Shown: positions 1 to 10,940 of the stretch, piece by piece
How positions within the stretch are numbered: position 1 is the stretch's first letter
How the letters are laid out: each line of letters begins with the position of its first letter
Position numbers and translations under genes: made by a program
NCBI GenBank assembly: GCA_963693305.1
Contig: OY855905.1
Span: 35,169,637 to 35,233,636 of the forward strand
DNA: 64,000 bases
DNA from: Meandrina meandrites
Taxonomy: Eukaryota; Cnidaria; Anthozoa; Scleractinia; Meandrinidae
Direction of reading: 5' to 3'
Notes under the pieces: model-generated
Databases searched by the model: none
The model's input: only the letters and a program-made list of their open reading frames with translations
Told to the model about the DNA's origin: nothing

Positions 1-597
1 CCATATTTTGGAAACTTGACCTGCTACGGATAAGCTTTTTTCGCAACTTTGTTCGATTGAAGAGTCCTTCAAGAGTTTCAAATCACGGCCATATTTGACA
101 AGTAGCGTGGCCAGAATAGAAAAAACCCTAAAACTGAAAGGACATATAAAACTGAAAGTTAAAATCAGTGCCAATAGATAAAGAATGTCCACCTGCTTAA
201 TGCTTCCTATGGGTTTTACAAAATTTGCATTATTGTAAAAGTTATGACATAATAAACACCCGTATTTTCAGACTTTCTTCAGTAGCGCTTTTTTCGTTCT
301 TGTAAACGGTAATCCCATGCGTAGGATTATAAAGAAGGCTGTGTTATCTCCGATTAATTAAACAATTCAGAACTCTTCCTTTTTTCCTCCAAGTTTTAGG
401 GATTTTAAATTCTAACGCGCGGTTTAGGACTGGCACTAGTTATGCAGGCGCAATGTCAATATTTCAAGCAGGTATTTCCTGCCCCACAAAATTTACCATT
501 TAGCGTTACAAAACGGTCCAAAATGGCTTGCCACTAAAGCTGGTCTTCAGGAATTCCCTAGCAACTGCTCTAGATCTGTAGTTAAGAAGGACCCCCC
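1..597. other. No gene seen
   Basis: AT-rich sequence without a convincing exon or a recognisable repeat. Confidence 0.5.
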
Positions 598-808
598 TTA
601 AGCATGACGTTTACGGCAAACGGCAAAAATAATTCTGATTTTGCTCACTTTTTCTTTAGCACTTAAATAAAGCCAGTCGAAAAATAGGAAAAAAATCCCT
701 TAATCACAGTAAATGCAAACAATTTTCCTAAATTGTACAAACGGCTAAAATCAGACACCAAAAGTTCGATTTTTGCCGTTTGCCGTTTGCCGTAAACGTC
801 ATGCTTAA
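598..808. mobile_element. TTAA-flanked MITE (piggyBac-like)
   Basis: A 203-bp element (602-804) has inverted ends beginning GCATGACGTTTACGG and rich in GCCGTTTGCCGT. It is flanked on both sides by TTAA (598-601 and 805-808). A TTAA target duplication is the mark of piggyBac-type transposases. No coding capacity remains, so it would have moved with an enzyme supplied elsewhere. The inverted ends and TTAA are seen directly; the superfamily is inferred. Confidence 0.7.
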
Positions 809-1070
809 CCTCTCTAATCACGCATAAACATCGTACATTATTGACAATGGCTGACTTTTTTGTGAACTTTTTCAGCTTATGAACGATTTTGTGAATGATT
901 TTAAGCCTCATTTATATTTTTTATGTATGGCTTTTTGTGATTTTAAACTACGCCGGTATAAGTTTGTACTTCTTAGATACAACTGAATTCTTATTTATTA
1001 ACTATTCTTGTTCAAAGTTCGCGAAATTATGTATTGCGTGCAATGTAAAGGCAGATTGTATATTAAAAGG

Positions 1071-1252
1071 ATTAGAGGCTGTTAGTTCGTGTTTTGTTTA
1101 CGAATACACGCACTTGCTGGCCGCACAATGAACTCGAAATTTTCAATACTGCACTCAGCTACGCCTCGTGCAGTATTGAAAATTTCTCGTTCATTGTGCG
1201 GCCAGCAAGTGCTGTATTTGTAAACAAAACACTCACAACAGTCTCTAATCCA
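1071..1252. mobile_element. Long hairpin MITE
   Basis: Two arms of about 80 bp (1071-1152 and 1170-1250) are near-perfect inverted copies around a short centre, containing TTGCTGGCCGCACAATGAAC and its complement. The short reading frame across the left arm is a by-product of the repeat. The superfamily cannot be told because no clear target duplication is visible. Confidence 0.75.
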
Positions 1253-1253
1253 T

Positions 1254-1683
1254 AGTTAATGTTCGACTATGTTTAACAGCTTTTAAGACAAGTGGTTAAG
1301 TCACGAAAGACATTTACATAAGCAGTCATTGCTCCTGTTGAGCGTGGCATAAACATTACTTTTGCCTCTTGAACTACAATACTTATTACGTTTAACAAGA
1401 ATAATTTCATTTCTTCATTTCTTTGCCTTACATGCTCGATCCCAGTTTGCGCGTCTGGATACAGGCAGCCTAAACATATAAGATAAACGATATCAACTTA
1501 TAATTAAAAGTTACCACTCGCGTGTTCTCCAGTAACACTATACTGCAACTTAATGTTCGACTATGTTTAACAGCTGTCAAGAGTCGTGGTTAAGTCACGA
1601 AAGACACTTACATAAGCAGTCATTGCTCCTGTTGAGTGTGGGATAAACATTACTGGTCATTACTTTTGTCTCTTGAACTACAA
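1254..1683. repeat. Direct repeat, about 125 bp, two copies
   Basis: Copies at about 1258-1378 and 1552-1683 share the stretch from TAATGTTCGACTATG to TCTTGAACTACAA with scattered changes and a short insertion in the second. A further fragment at about 2281-2335 shares the start of the unit. This points to local tandem duplication of about 294 bp. No coding content. Confidence 0.7.
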
Positions 1684-1826
1684 CTAGACGCTTAACTGCG
1701 TGTACCCAGGCAAGTGTTAAACTGTGAAGGCTAAGTAAAGAAATAAATTGACTTTGTTTGCACAGCCATGATTGTGTTAAAACTGTCATCAAACAGTGAT
1801 TAAAATTGCACTACTAAGCGTACAAG

Positions 1827-1882
1827 TGAAATAGCCCAGGTTCGATATTTTAAAATTCAGCCTAAAACAATAGACATCACTG
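1827..1882. repeat. Half copy of the 28.5-kb MITE family
   Basis: It contains AAAATTCAGCCTAAAACAA followed by GACATCAC, the same arm that occurs in inverted pairs at 28470-28622. Only one arm is present here, so it is a broken or solo copy. Confidence 0.6.
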
Positions 1883-1945
1883 CAAACGTTGTGTGCATTT
1901 GTATGTGGTTTGAGAAGAAATCATGGTATTAAAATTACGATTAAG

Positions 1946-2190
1946 GTCCGGTAATTCGAGCAACATTTTTGTTCAACTTGTCTCGCAACATTGTTGCATT
2001 GCAAGTTGAACGAGTTGTTTCCCCTTTTTACTACCGCGTGCTCAACTTTTTTCAACTTGCAACACTGAAATTTGTTGCGAGACAAGTTGAGCACACGGTA
2101 GTAATACGAGCAACAGCGCGTTTAACTTGCAATGCAACAATGTTGCGAGACAAGTTGAACAAAAGTGTTGCTCGTATTACTGGGCCTTTA
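1946..2190. mobile_element. Hairpin MITE with nested inverted arms
   Basis: Outer arms read GTAATTCGAGCAACA on the left and its complement (TGTTGCTCGTATTAC) on the right. The repeated core TTGTCTCGCAACATTGTTGC occurs several times in both orientations, so the element folds on itself at two levels. No transposase is present. Confidence 0.7.
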
Positions 2191-3022
2191 ACAACTTCGG
2201 ACGCTTAACATAAGTACACAATAAAGTTGACAACCATTTGACAGTAAATGCATGGATATCACACGTGTATTATTCCTTTAGTAACACTATACTGCAACTT
2301 AATGATCGACGATGTTTAACAGCTGTTAAGACAAGCTTCTTGGGAAAAAAAACACGTCGGAGGAAAAAAAAAGAAAAGAAAAAAGATTGTGCGTGTGCCC
2401 GTCCGTGTGTTGAACTCTCTCCCTCCAGGCTTTCCAACCCAACGCATTGAAGTAACTTAACACACAAAGCGTATATGTGTCTAGCGCGTTATGCATCATT
2501 GTATTGCGGATTTTAAGAGGTTTAAAGAAGGGACAGCAGAGAGAAATTTATTTTGGAACAAAAATAAAATATTTTCATTTTTTTTTGCTGATACTGATGC
2601 ACGTTCTTCATCATGGAAAATAGTCGTCGCCTCAAAGAGGCCTTTGATTTTAAAAAGAATAGTGTGGTAGATGTAAACTCATCCCTTATCAAGAAGATTG
2701 AACAATTATGGTTCATAACTGCATTTGTTATTTTACGTTGAATGATTTTGCAGCGACTAAGCAGATGACATTTTCTGATTGGAATTTGAATGCACGCTAT
2801 AAAGACAAATCCCAACGTAAACTTAACTGGTCTCTCATGGAAGAGAAAGGAAATGTCTGAAAACGTGTTAATCAGTAGTTCCAAAGCTTCACAAAAAACA
2901 GCGATAATTGCAATATCACAAGTTCTATTGTTTTTATCTCCACATTATTCTTATCATTTATCTTATGTTATTACAATTGAATCAGTTGCAGTAAGCTCCA
3001 GTTTCGTCTTCAACTCGGCATA
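2191..3022. other. No gene seen; upstream region of the first secreted gene
   Basis: It holds a fragment of the 1.3-kb direct repeat (2281-2335) and an A-rich tract near 2345-2385. The last few hundred bases precede the start codon at 3023 and should contain its promoter, but no TATA box or other element is convincing. Confidence 0.4.
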
Positions 3023-5652
3023 ATGGCTTTTGTTCTGAGGAAATGGCTCTTGGTTTTGTGGCTGGTGCCGGTTGTCGGTGAAGCAATTTCTGTACCTAAA
3101 GGTAGAGAAAGCTGTAATTTGTTAAAAAAAAAAGATCCTATGCCTATAATGGAATATGGAAGACGCAAAATCATCATGAATGGTGCGTTGGACCCCGGAT
3201 CAAGAGGTCTGGGTCTTGCGCTAGCTGGGGTCATTGCAATGGGGTCTCACAGTGTGTCTCTGCACCCAGGACTATAAATGGGTACTGGCGAATTGTTTGG
3301 GCAACCTGACGGAATGCTGGGAAATAATCTGCAATGAACTAACATCCATTCCAGTAGTAGCAATACTCCTAGCCGCTCCATGCCCATGGGGGGGTGCTCC
3401 CATCTGAATGGGGCGGGGCGGGGATCCTAAAGGAGGCCAATCTGAGCGTGGCTCGAGCTTTTTTTTTAATACCATTTCAAGACCTTGAAGGCTGAAAGTG
3501 CTGGCGTTTAAGCCCGGAAAACCCTAAGTGAGACTGCAAACCGAAATTGACACCCCAAAGCGAGACGATGAGCATGCCCGCCCCTTTCATACGGGAGACC
3601 CCCCGGGTCCATGCTACAGGAACTAGAGACGGCTTCTTTTGCCGAAGAACTGTAACTTACATTTACCTCGTAATGGAAAGGTGTTTAAATTCGTAGGACC
3701 TTTTCCTTCCTTCCTTCACTTTCCTCGAAAAACACGAAGTTTCGACAGTAACTTTCGGCGCCAATACGGTTTTTGTGACGTATAGAAATACAGTAAAAAT
3801 CTAGGGAAGTTTTTTCATTACAGTTTAGTAATAAGTTCACTAAGAGACAAAAACACCAAGGGAATCATAAGAAGACAGTTAATTTGAAGAACGTTAAAAT
3901 GGGAAATCCATAAACTCTTTTTGTTTTCATCAGGAGAACGTGTTTTGGGAAGAAAACAAGACAGCACCTACTCATATGGTAATGTGACCGAGGAAAAAGA
4001 AGATTCCTTCGTAGTCACATTCGACAACGGAGATCAAATCGAGTACAGCTTTCAGGACAAGACAGCAGCCGTACACGACGCCATACCAGCTTGGATTAGC
4101 TTAGGTGATCACGTTATTGCAGTGCCACTGATGGCAAATGAGAGCAAACGATGCCTTGTTGGATATGTGTCAGCTGATTTTTGTCGAGGACGAGACAAAG
4201 AATATTATGAGATCACTTTGGACGACGGCCACCAAGTCAGCAACTACACTCTCGATAGGTTGCGAAAGCTTCCTTTCTTTTCCTCAACTCATCAAGGTAA
4301 AAGTCTCAATACATGTTGCTGATCACGTTATAGGCATTTTACGTACAGTTGAAACTCGAAAGCTGGAATCCTCAGTAACTTGAGCCTCCAGCTAACCATC
4401 CAGGTTGTTTGCTTGCTAATTTTACCCTTGATAACTCGAACCTTTTTGAGTTTCCATCCTCGTCATCTTCTTATTAATTATACTCCCGATATCTCGAACC
4501 TTTTTCGATTTCCCTTGAAGGTATGAGTTACCGGGATTCAACTGTATTAAGATGCTTTTTTTCCCAAAAAGGGCTATTAAATGCTGTAGATTACTATTTC
4601 TGGCTAATTTCGTACGAAATTGAAGGTCTAAACTTTATTTGAAAATGGAAGCCGACAACCCCTTTCCAAGCATGCGCATTTTAAGTCAAAGAAATACCAT
4701 TTGGGTTATTCGTTATTCGTTTTTCTTTTATTGTTCTTTTTCATGGGGAGGGGGGTGGGTAGGGATGGTTTTGTTTGTCCTTCAGTCGTTTTGTTCCCAT
4801 TAGAAAACGTTTCCACCGAAACGTCCAGGAAATATGAACATTATAACCAAAATGTCAATGGGAGAGCAGATCAAGCTTTTCGTCCATTTTCAGAGTACAA
4901 ACTCGTGTTTAATTTCCGGTCAAGGTCATTCCATCGTGCTCATTTAACCATGCTGTGTAAGATATTTTCCTAGTTTATCAGGTAATCATAAAAATAACTA
5001 GAGTGTACTGTTGTCAGTGTTGATGACGCTACAAGTGGTGCAAGGGCGATATTTCCTCAGCACACCTTTTGACAGGTTTAGCTGTCAATGGGTTATAACT
5101 CAGATTTTAAAATTAGATGCATGTTTAAGAAAGAATTGAAACTTGTAAATTGATGCTCGAAAAAGGATTTATTATACAGAGCTCAAACGCAAAATTTATC
5201 TGCAGTTTAGTTCTTACTGAAAGTTTAGACTGTACTGCCGAGTATTTTAAGTTCTATTTTTTGACTTTTTTTCAGTTGGAGCTCGCGTCTTTGCACGAGG
5301 AAATGACAGCCTCTACTACCGCGGATTCGTGAAAAAAACAAGTTACCATGGCAATATTCTTTACATTAATGTGCAACTGGACCAGTCAGGATCCATTTCG
5401 CATCAAGCGAGCGACGAAAGGGCCATCGTCCTCGACGTAATCCCGTTATATAGTCACGTGCACGCAACACAGCGCGTGATTGGTTATTATCCCGGATACT
5501 CAAGTTTCCTTCCTGGAACAGTGCTTAGGCGGAATGTAGGCTGCTGGGTATCTGCTTACCGCGTCCAGTTTGACATGGGAGAGCAACGAGATCAAGATTT
5601 TAACGATATCCGAATCCTTCCACCTCACGTACAGTTTTTATTCTTTCCCTAA
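3023..5652 (+). CDS. Secreted four-Tudor-like-repeat protein, paralogue 1
   Basis: A three-exon model fits the sequence: 3023-3101, 3934-4296 and 5276-5652, coding 272 aa. Both introns are GT-AG and phase 1. Exon 1 encodes a signal peptide (basic Arg6-Lys7, then a Leu/Val/Trp core, likely cut after GEA at residue 21). Exons 2 and 3 each carry two Tudor-like repeats. Each repeat starts with a G-x-RV or G-x-HV turn and ends in a strand such as FDNGD, LDDGH or FDMGEQRD. Exon 3 opens GARVFARG and includes YYRGF and QRVIGYYPG. Compared with the paralogue at 29009, this copy is more diverged and lacks several aromatic residues in repeats 1 and 2 (RVLGRKQ instead of RVIARW). The start was chosen because the ATG gives the signal peptide and the correct phase. 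A polyadenylation signal AATAAA lies at 5862. Function is unknown. Tudor-like barrels (Tudor, SGF29, DUF4537 type) usually bind methylated Lys or Arg inside cells, which does not fit a secreted protein. No transmembrane segment is seen after the signal. Confidence 0.75.
3178..3470 (+). mobile_element. SINE copy, + orientation, in intron 1
   Basis: It shares with the copy at 29618-29828 (opposite strand) the stretch around GATCAAGAGGTCTGGGT, TCTCACAGTGTGTCTCTGCA, CCCAGGACTATAAATGGGTA and GGCAACCTGACGGAATGCTG. It has a tRNA-like head and a conserved body. It sits inside the first intron of the secreted gene and is much diverged. Confidence 0.65.
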
Positions 5653-6789
5653 AGCGGGGCCCAAGGTTGTTTTTAAAAGAAAAACGTTCATTCGGGATAC
5701 GTAACGAGAAAAAACTCAGCAAAAGACCAATGAATTCTATTTTGGTACAAAAATAGCATGGGAAGTACTCGTGGTTCAAAACCATTGAATTGTAATTTCA
5801 AGTTGCCATTCAGGCTTCTTAATATTAAAGTTAGAGGTTAAGAATGAATGTCCTAAGCATTAATAAAACGAGGTTCAAATGCTCATTTAAACTGTAGTTC
5901 ACCTTAACGTTAACAAATTGCGCGCGAAATTATGCATAGAAAGAATGTGCAGTTCCGTTGCCTGTTTGACTGGTCTACGTTTTTTGAAGTTCGACTACTC
6001 TGGCCAATCACAAAGGACACAGATGATCCAGGGAACCAAAAAAAAAAACTCGAACCCAATACATGTAATCGGCGGGAAGCGCGGGAAAACGTGGGTAAGC
6101 GGGCCACGTTTGGTTCTGGTTTAAATTACTTCTGATTGGTCGAGAAAGTTTGTTTTTAAACCAATCCCTAAGTGTAATACAAAGCCAAAACAAATGGGCG
6201 AATTTGTTAAACCACTCTATTCTTAGTAGAAATTCTCTGTTGATCGCTAGCTCCTGGGACGTTTTGAACGGTTAAAGTCATTCATAGCCCAATACAGTTA
6301 TGCCAGGAGGCCAAAATGCTTACAACAGAATTTTTCTTTTTACATTGTTTGCTTTTGAGGCATGCATGTTAACATACTAAAAGTCAACAAAAATCAACTC
6401 TTGGGAAATACGTAAAAAATCCAAGAGTTGACGACCGCCATATTTTTATGCTAATTAGCCATTGTAAATTGTTCCATCAAGACATTTTCCACTTTTAGTT
6501 ACACTCAACATGTAAAAACAAAGGAATCTTAAGTAAAGTATACATTTAAGTTCTATCATGGACCGTTTTACAACAAATATTCAACAAAAAAGTGTTCAAA
6601 TAGTAATTTCTCAACTCAACCCTTGCTGTTCAGTATCTGGGCTACCACTGATCCCTTTTATTAATGTCTCTGAAACATATAACATCACCTGATCCGGCTT
6701 TCGCTACCTTTTCAACAGTAAGGTGAAGTCATAAGGTATCGACTGCGTTCCCGACGTCCTCTGTATCGCTATCTGGATCTGTCAGAACT
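5653..6789. other. No gene seen downstream of the first secreted gene
   Basis: It contains the likely 3' untranslated region (AATAAA at 5862) and then AT-rich sequence. A run of A at about 6039-6048 is unremarkable. I see no exon. Confidence 0.4.
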
Positions 6790-8122
6790 GGTGAATTGAA
6801 ACAAGCACTTCCACGGCACTTACCACAGGCAGGTGAACAGTCACGTCCGTGCTTTCTGCAACTACATCAAGCCGTGTTACAATCAACCTTCCAGTTGCAT
6901 CTGACAACTCGGAGGAAAGTTTCCAAAACAGGTGGATTGTCGGTCATTACGGGCATTAGAGTACCATCTGTTTCTTTATATCGCCAGTCACACGATGAAC
7001 CTCTGGATTTCCAGTCCAATGTTGCACCATGCAGTACACGCGAAGGGAATGATATTTCACTGCAGATGACTTCGGAGGCAAGGACTTTACTTCAACTGCG
7101 GTTGTACTTTTAGCTGACGTTTTGCAAAATCGTCGACATCGCAAGGCCTCCAAACTGTCGCATACCTCTACCAATGTGCGTTCTGCTTTCATAACGTCTT
7201 CTTTCAACGAATGGACATTATAAGTAAAGTACTTTGGCATGCTGATACAACTGTGATCTATTCTTAAGACCGACGGCCTTTCCAATACCAAACAAGCGTG
7301 ACCTGGTATCGTATCCCAGCAACGTGTGTAGAAATACAACTGGAAGATATCTACAGAGGTTTGACCCGAGCACAAAACAGGTAGCCTGGATGTCCTAAAC
7401 CTTGCGTTGCGCGAGCCCTCATTTCGGTTCTGGTTTGCAGTTTTGCAGTTTTTTCCTCGGTGGCAGAATAAAATTAAAATGTCTGTGTCATCTGCGATGA
7501 CGACGGTTTCTCTGGTAGCAGCTACAGAAACCGCAGACTGAACTATCAAGACATCAGCATCGCCTGCAGCATGAATGCTGTCACAAACCGCCTCCTTTAA
7601 CTTCTCACTCACTATGTTGGCATTGTTTGTTCTCTTTGTTTCGCGGGACAACGTCTTTCTTTACGGTGAGTGTGCTCAGAAGATCACAGTGTACAGCTAC
7701 AGCATTGGTTGATCCTCTTCTTAAGTGTCCTGCGTCTTTAACTGAGGGCCCATCGCAATAACCGTCAAATACAGCAATACAATAATGCACATAGCAGCTG
7801 CAGATGTCACAAAAAGTTGTACCGTGTTTCCAAAGGATACGATGAAGCAGTGCTCCTCCGCCAAGAACATAGAGTGGTTGGCTAGGTTATGACATTTGTT
7901 CAAGTTTGACCTCATTCTGTAAGGCGTCAGAGAAACAGGGTTGCTGCAAATATCGTACTTGAACAGGTCTTGTAAGTCCGTAAATTCATTTGTGGCAACA
8001 ATGAGCAATCGCTGAAAGAGCAACAGTGGATCAATCTCCATGTGATCTTTTTTTTTTTGCCACAGCAGTCGCCTTTGATCCAATGGTGGTAGCTTGTTGC
8101 TTTCGTTTAAACGAATACTCAT
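6790..8122 (-). pseudogene. Broken copy of a multicopy PIN/FEN-like gene with Cys-rich tail
   Basis: Reading 8122 to 6790 on the - strand gives a family I know as multicopy, transposon-like genes in cnidarians and some insects. Landmarks in order: VQLFVT then, after a frameshift near 7790, AVFDGYCDGPSVKD (about 7775-7733) and LRRG; AAGDADVLIVQSAV and ADDTDILILF (about 7570-7470), which resemble the acidic motifs of PIN/FEN nucleases; PKSSAVKYHSLRVY (about 7075-7035); and a terminal cysteine cluster CSCRKHGRDCSPACGKCRG (about 6870-6815). At least three lesions are visible: the frameshift near 7790, another frame change near 7640, and an in-frame TGA just before the CSCRKHG cluster. It is therefore a dead copy. 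The nuclease assignment is inference from motif shape. Confidence 0.7.
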
Positions 8123-8802
8123 GATACTCTATGCCTGCGCAGACTTAAGGATCGTCTGCTTGAAGCTTGCATAACGGGACTGGCGGGACTTGCTCGTCAT
8201 CTGTCGCACATAAACTCTGCCCCACTAATCTTCTAGGGAACTGGTGTCGACCTTATATTCTATCGTCAGTTGTTTCAACGCAAAACTGGAGCGAACTCAA
8301 TGTTTTTGTATACTAACATTTATTAATTGTTATATTTTTTATCATACCCTAGAATAGGATTTTTTATTAATGCTATAATTATACCTTTACATCATACTTT
8401 GCAGTTGTAATATCAAAGTGCCCTGTAGTGCTAAAAAAATTAAAACTCAGTAATAGTGATAGTTATAGTAATATTTCGTTGGGAAAATCTTCTTGAGCAA
8501 ACCACAGGATTAATTCGCCCTTTAAAAACACTGAACTAAAAAAAGTTAGGCGATTAATGGCTTTTAAAAATAAATTTGGTAAAACGTATCCGTGATGAGG
8601 CTAATTTGCGTAAAAACATGGCGTAAGGGCAAAATGAGAGAGGTAAAAAACTTGCATTTTTTTCGTAGTTCGCCTGGGTTGATTTTTGTTGACTTTTAAT
8701 ATGTTTATCTGGAGTCCTTAACGAAAACGTTCATGAAAATATAAATTCTGTTGCAAGCATTTTGACCTTCCGGTACCAAATTGCATTAACTTTACTGGAC
8801 TA
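8123..8802. other. No gene seen
   Basis: AT-rich sequence without exon-like signals. Confidence 0.4.
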
Positions 8803-8888
8803 TTGCTGCAAACGTCCTCACTTGATCGAGTGTCCGTTCAAATGAGCTCGCTAAATAAGATTCTAGAAAACTCTTCTACATGTTTTAA

Positions 8889-9087
8889 TAGACCTTTTTC
8901 GCTTGGGCGTTTTGTTGCCCCATTACAGACCATGTGATGATACTCTTGAGAATTCTTGCTTTCAAATTTTCAAATATTCGCGTGAATATGAATGAATAAA
9001 TTTTATGTGGATAAAAGAAAAATTCTCTAGAGAATATCACGTGGTCTGTAATGGGAAAACAAACCGCCCAAGCGAAAAAGGTCTATT
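8889..9087. mobile_element. MITE with a natural empty site at 24.75 kb
   Basis: Inverted ends AGACCTTTTTCGCTTGGGCG and its complement close a 199-bp element. Inside them lie CCCATTACAGACCATGTGAT and a matching inverted copy. The duplicated segment at 24.7 kb reads straight through the site (TTTTAATTGAGATG), which shows where insertion took place and that no more than 2 bp (AT) was duplicated. Confidence 0.8.
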
Positions 9088-9176
9088 GAGATGCACATTA
9101 AAAACGTGAGAAGCTAGGAGCTACACGTGAGGGTAATTGTTTACAACACGTTTTCTACTAGGTTTATGCACAGTTA

Positions 9177-9712
9177 TCGCGAGAGAGCTACTGGAGAGGG
9201 CTAAGTTGCCAACTCTAGCGAACAGGCGTTTACAGGATATCTGTATTCCCATGTATAAAGTTAGATGTCCTAATAGTATTTGTAACGAGCATAACTCCGC
9301 ATACAACCCGAGACAATCAGATTGTTCGACTCCTATATACAACACTGTTACTTATGGGAAGCATTATCTGCGTTATGTAGGACCCAAACTATGGGGCAAA
9401 CTGTCTGCGGCTGAGAGATCAGCCAAGACACTGCAGGCTTTTACAAATCGTATTCGCAAAAGGGACATAAGTCGCTTAATGGACACCGGCTGCAACGGCT
9501 GCACCCTATGCTGCACATAATGCCATTCTAAGCTATATCTTTTTAGTCATAATTTTATATCATAGATTTTAATACCATTTTTTTATATCACTTACATAGA
9601 TTTTTCTTGTATTAATATTAGTATTAGTGTAGTTTCCAGTGTCCCCTAATTAGTATGGGGTATTATTTCCAAGGCTATAAGGTTTTTTGACACTTTAATT
9701 AAGTTCTCATCA
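9177..9712 (+). mobile_element. 5'-truncated LINE, C-terminal reverse-transcriptase region
   Basis: The + strand frame up to the stop at 9518-9520 contains LPTLANRRLQDICIPMYKV and NTVTYGKHYLRYVGPKLWG. These match the well-known C-terminal end of cnidarian CR1/L2/Rex-like LINE proteins. The matching duplicated segment at 24.85 kb lacks this block, so it is a clean insertion. The reverse transcriptase catalytic part is absent. Confidence 0.8.
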
Positions 9713-10185
9713 TCTCGACCTTTGAGTAAACGAATATTTTCAGATTTCTATTTTTTTATCCTTTATTACCAATAAATTGACATTTTTACTGAGTGGCTGT
9801 TTGAGAGTGGGCGAGAGTCAGCCACGCACGTGGTCACGAATCGGATCCGTGAGCCAGGCCATCGCTGAAACTACCAGATAAAAACATTAGATAATAAACA
9901 TTGCCGTAACGTTTTTTAGTATTTCTACGAATTGAAACTACATTGAATTTTGGAAAAGGAAGATAAATATTGTGAAGATGATTCAAGCCTAACTTTCCTT
10001 ACCAACACAAAAACAGCCAGAAGGCGTTCAAAGATTCTAGGACTTCCGGTCTTCATGTATGCAGTCGTGATGTTTCTATATACTGTATGGGAGGCCCGAT
10101 GGCGTCTTTTACTTCCGCTCAAGATTTCTTTGTTTCAAACGGCCAATCAAAAATATTCGAATTAATTCAAAAATCCCATGTCCCC

Positions 10186-10505
10186 AGAGCCCTTCGTTTC
10201 ACGTGGAAAGACCCTGTCGGCTAAGAGAAGCGAAAAGGGCTATGGGGACGAGAATGAGACAATTATTTTTAGACTACTCGACCCCTTTTTCTATGAGGGA
10301 TAGTCAACTCGGCTGCGCATCGTTTGAGTATTCGCTCATAGAACGAGGGCGAGTAGCGGTACTCTTTAAAGGGACAATTTTTGGTTTAAAAGAAATAAAA
10401 TTGTAGGACTGCACTCCTTTAGAGTTTCAACTAAAACAGTAAGACTACTCGCCCTTGTGTTCTATGAGCTGCGCCTCGTTGACTATTCGCTCGTAGAATC
10501 TCTTA
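10186..10505. repeat. Interspersed repeat with CTATGAGGGATAGTCAACTC hairpins
   Basis: Two sub-blocks (about 10256-10345 and 10415-10500) each contain a stem formed by CTATGAG/CTCATAG with GTCAACTCGGCTGCGC in the loop. Related copies are at 27335-27425, and the leading part (CAGAGCCCTTCGTTTC ... GGGGACGAGAATG) recurs at 25683-25756. It looks like a compound non-autonomous element. Confidence 0.6.
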
Positions 10506-10940
10506 TTTTATTGACGCTGATAAGCTCTTTCTTAAACTATAAATTGGTCTTTCAATATGCCTAGTTGGATGCTTTCAATCTTGATACCACTACCGGCATC
10601 CACCTGCAGTCTACGCCATGCAGAGAAGTGTCACAGCTCATGCATGGCCTCGTATCATGTCTATGCCCAGTGTAAACCAAGAGAATGATCTATAGCGCTC
10701 TTCTGATTCGCTTAGTACATCTTAATCGTAATATCATTGTATGGATTGGCTAAGTTCCTTTGATTTACAAGCCTGCCGGTCAGTTAGTGTTTTGAAGACT
10801 TTGACCGGCTGCAGTTTATTTAGCCACAGATCATATTAGTTGACCATGCGAAAATAAAGTTTTTGAGTTGACTTTTTCCTTGTTTGCCTGTTTTCTTGTT
10901 TACTGTTTTATGTAATAAAGTCAAGGGCTCAAGTAACTAA
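10506..10940. other. No gene seen
   Basis: No exon, RNA gene or named repeat recognised. Confidence 0.35.

Larger units (their letters stand above)
8803..10113. repeat. Segmental duplication, copy 1
   Basis: Blocks 8803-8887, 9088-9176, 9716-9760 and 9795-10043 match 24666-25107 in the same order and orientation. Examples are GCAAACGTCCTCACTTGATC and GGAAAAGGAAGATAAATATT. This copy carries two insertions that the other lacks: a MITE at 8889-9087 and a LINE fragment at about 9177-9712. Confidence 0.8.
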
